A DNA stretch of 6,498 bases, taken from the NCBI GenBank assembly GCA_937950105.1, contig CALFEM010000200.1:1-6498 (forward strand), written 5' to 3'. Under the pieces are notes generated by a model. The model saw only the letters and a list, made by a program, of their open reading frames with translations. It was not told where the DNA came from and did not search any database. Of the stretch, positions 4,664-6,498 are shown one piece after another. Origin of the DNA: an uncultured Alphaproteobacteria bacterium. Lineage in GTDB: Bacteria; Pseudomonadota; Alphaproteobacteria; Rhizobiales; Hyphomicrobiaceae. Positions within the stretch are counted from its first letter, which is position 1. Each line of letters opens with the position of its first letter. A program made the translations under genes and the position numbers.

Positions 4664-6498
4664 GTGAGCAAAACGCCGCTGCTCGACACGATTCACACGC
4701 CCGAGACCCTGCGCACGCTCGACGAGAGCAAGCTGCGTCAGGTCGCCGACGAACTGCGAACCGAGATGATCGATGCGGTGTCCGTCACCGGCGGGCATCT
4801 CGGCGCCGGCCTCGGCGTCGTCGAGCTGACGGTGGCGCTGCACTGGGTGTTCGACACGCCGCGCGACCGCCTGATCTGGGACGTCGGCCACCAAGCCTAT
4901 CCGCACAAGATCATCACCGGCCGTCGCGACCGTATCCGCACGCTGCGCCAGCCGGGCGGCCTCACCGGGTTCACGACGCGCGCCGAGAGCGAGTACGACC
5001 CGTTCGGCGCCGGCCACTCGTCGACGTCGATCTCGGCCGGTCTCGGCATGGCGGTGGCGCGCGACTTGAAGGGCGGCTCCAACAACGTCATCGCCGTAAT
5101 CGGCGACGGCGCCATGTCGGCCGGCATGGCCTACGAGGCCATGAACAACGCCGGTGCGCGTGACGAGCGGCTGATCGTCATCCTCAACGACAACGACATG
5201 TCGATTGCCCCGCCGACCGGCGCGATGAGCGCCTATCTCGCGCGTCTCGCCTCCGGTCGCACCTATATGGGCATCCGCGATATCGGCAAGAAGCTGACCG
5301 CCTATCTCGGCAAGAACATCGACCGGGCGATCACCCGGGCCGTCGAGCATGCGCGCGGTTATGTGACCGGCGGCACCATGTTCGAGGAAATGGGCTTCTA
5401 CCATATCGGGCCGATCGACGGGCACTCGTTCGACCATCTTTTGCCGGTTCTGCGCAATGTGCGCGACAACGGTAAGGGGCCGGTTCTGATCCATGTGGTG
5501 ACGCAGAAGGGCAAGGGCTATGCCCCGGCGGAGGCCGCCGCCGACAAGTATCATGGCGTCAACAAGTTCGATGTTATCACCGGAACCCAGGCCAAGGCTA
5601 AGCCGAATGCCCCGAGCTATACCGCCGTGTTCGGCGAGGCGCTGGTGCAGGAAGCGGCACTCGACGAGAAGATCGTCGGCATCACCGCCGCCATGCCGTC
5701 CGGCACCGGGCTCGACAAGCTGGCGGACGTGTTTCCAAAGCGGACTTTCGACGTCGGCATCGCCGAACAGCATGCTGTCACCTTTGCGGCGGGTCTTGCG
5801 GCGGAAGGCTTCAAGCCGTTCTGCGCGCTCTATTCGACCTTCCTGCAGCGTGGCTATGATCAGGTGGTTCATGACGTCGCGATCCAGGGCCTTCCGGTCC
5901 GTTTCCCGATCGACCGCGCCGGTTTCGTCGGCGCCGACGGCCCGACCCATGCCGGCTCGTTCGATACCGGCTTCCTCGCCTCGCTTCCCGGCTTCGTCGT
6001 GATGGCGGCGGCCGACGAAGCGGAGCTCAAACACATGGTGCGCACGGCGGCCGCCTATGACGATGGTCCGATTTCGTTCCGCTATCCGCGTGGCGAAGGG
6101 GTGGGCGTGCAGTTGCCGGAGCGCGGGGAAATCCTCGAGATCGGCAAGGGCCGGCTGATGAAGCAGGGCACCAAGGTGGCGCTGCTGTCCTTCGGCACGC
6201 GGCTCGCCGACTGTCTGCTGGCAGCTGAAGACCTCGACGCGGCCGGTCTTTCGACGACGGTCGTCGATGCGCGTTTCGCCAAGCCGCTCGATCACGATCT
6301 CATCCGCCAGCTTGCCCGCCACCATGCCGTCTTGGTCACCGTCGAGGAAGGCGCCGTCGGTGGCTTCGGCAGCCAGGTCGTGCAGTTCCTCGCCAGCGAA
6401 GGGCTGCTTGATCACGGGCTGAAGTTCCGCTCGCTGGTGCTGCCGGACGTCTGGATGGACCAGGCCAAGCCCGAGTCGATGTACGCCAAGGCCGGCCT
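4664..6498 (+). CDS. dxs: 1-deoxy-D-xylulose-5-phosphate synthase, 3' end cut off
   Basis: DXS condenses pyruvate and D-glyceraldehyde 3-phosphate, with loss of CO2, to 1-deoxy-D-xylulose 5-phosphate. This is the first and flux-controlling step of the MEP isoprenoid pathway and also feeds thiamine and pyridoxal synthesis. The cytosolic enzyme uses thiamine diphosphate and Mg2+. I read 611 uninterrupted codons. Conserved features in order: His45 in [10 protein letters not shown], His76 in [12 protein letters not shown], the cofactor motif GDGAMSAG (147-154) with metal ligands Asp148 and Asn177 (LNDNDMS), Glu368 in [14 protein letters not shown], Arg396 in [11 protein letters not shown], and His429 in DGPTHAG. 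The transketolase C-terminal domain follows and is cut at the window edge. Offsets from the E. coli residues are only 2-6, so the N-terminus agrees with the GTG start. Homologues are about 620-645 residues, so roughly 30 residues are missing. It follows xseB after 225 bp with its own likely promoter. Confidence 0.98.
   Translation, partial: MSKTPLLDTIHTPETLRTLDESKLRQVADELRTEMIDAVSVTGGHLGAGLGVVELTVALHWVFDTPRDRLIWDVGHQAYPHKIITGRRDRIRTLRQPGGLTGFTTRAESEYDPFGAGHSSTSISAGLGMAVARDLKGGSNNVIAVIGDGAMSAGMAYEAMNNAGARDERLIVILNDNDMSIAPPTGAMSAYLARLASGRTYMGIRDIGKKLTAYLGKNIDRAITRAVEHARGYVTGGTMFEEMGFYHIGPIDGHSFDHLLPVLRNVRDNGKGPVLIHVVTQKGKGYAPAEAAADKYHGVNKFDVITGTQAKAKPNAPSYTAVFGEALVQEAALDEKIVGITAAMPSGTGLDKLADVFPKRTFDVGIAEQHAVTFAAGLAAEGFKPFCALYSTFLQRGYDQVVHDVAIQGLPVRFPIDRAGFVGADGPTHAGSFDTGFLASLPGFVVMAAADEAELKHMVRTAAAYDDGPISFRYPRGEGVGVQLPERGEILEIGKGRLMKQGTKVALLSFGTRLADCLLAAEDLDAAGLSTTVVDARFAKPLDHDLIRQLARHHAVLVTVEEGAVGGFGSQVVQFLASEGLLDHGLKFRSLVLPDVWMDQAKPESMYAKAG

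Noticed and set aside
3938..6415. Long (825-codon) open frame on the reverse strand
   Set aside because: It lies opposite xseB and dxs, both unmistakable. Long antisense open frames are expected in high-GC coding DNA, and its translation (Arg/Gly/Ala/His-rich) shows no domain.

Overview
This 6.5 kb window is high-GC DNA in which all five protein genes lie on the + strand. Gene content, protein style (the XseB and DXS sequences) and dispersed palindromes of the CCCTCTCCCC/GGGGAGAGGG type suggest an alphaproteobacterium, most likely of the order Hyphomicrobiales (Rhizobiales). I cannot place the genus. The window looks like the left end of an assembled contig, because bases 1-51 are an uncut Illumina sequencing adapter and not genomic DNA.

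Layout. 1-51: adapter. 71-126: eight tandem copies of a 7-bp unit. 163-258: palindromic REP-like elements. 284-1879: a secreted or membrane-anchored protein of unknown function (signal peptide, long extracytoplasmic part, two C-terminal membrane segments). 1949-2833: a short-chain dehydrogenase of the HSDL2-like type. 2959-3909: a zinc-dependent histone-deacetylase-family amidohydrolase, followed by a strong 12-bp hairpin (3922-3950). 4163-4438: xseB, the small subunit of exonuclease VII. 4664-6498: dxs, the first enzyme of the MEP isoprenoid pathway. dxs starts at GTG and runs off the right edge roughly 30 residues before its expected end. A good sigma-70-like promoter and a short operator-like inverted repeat lie in the 225-bp gap before dxs.

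The genes do not form one obvious pathway. The unknown protein and the SDR are close enough (69 bp) to be co-transcribed. The deacetylase-xseB-dxs order is, as I recall, common in Hyphomicrobiales and resembles the xseB-ispA-dxs cluster of enterobacteria without ispA. This is mostly ordinary chromosomal core and near-core sequence. I see no defence system, mobile element, CRISPR array, tRNA or rRNA, and no convincing undescribed system. The points most worth a second look are the adapter contamination, the repeat cluster at the contig end, the unknown membrane-anchored protein, unusual residues next to the deacetylase active site, and the dxs upstream region.
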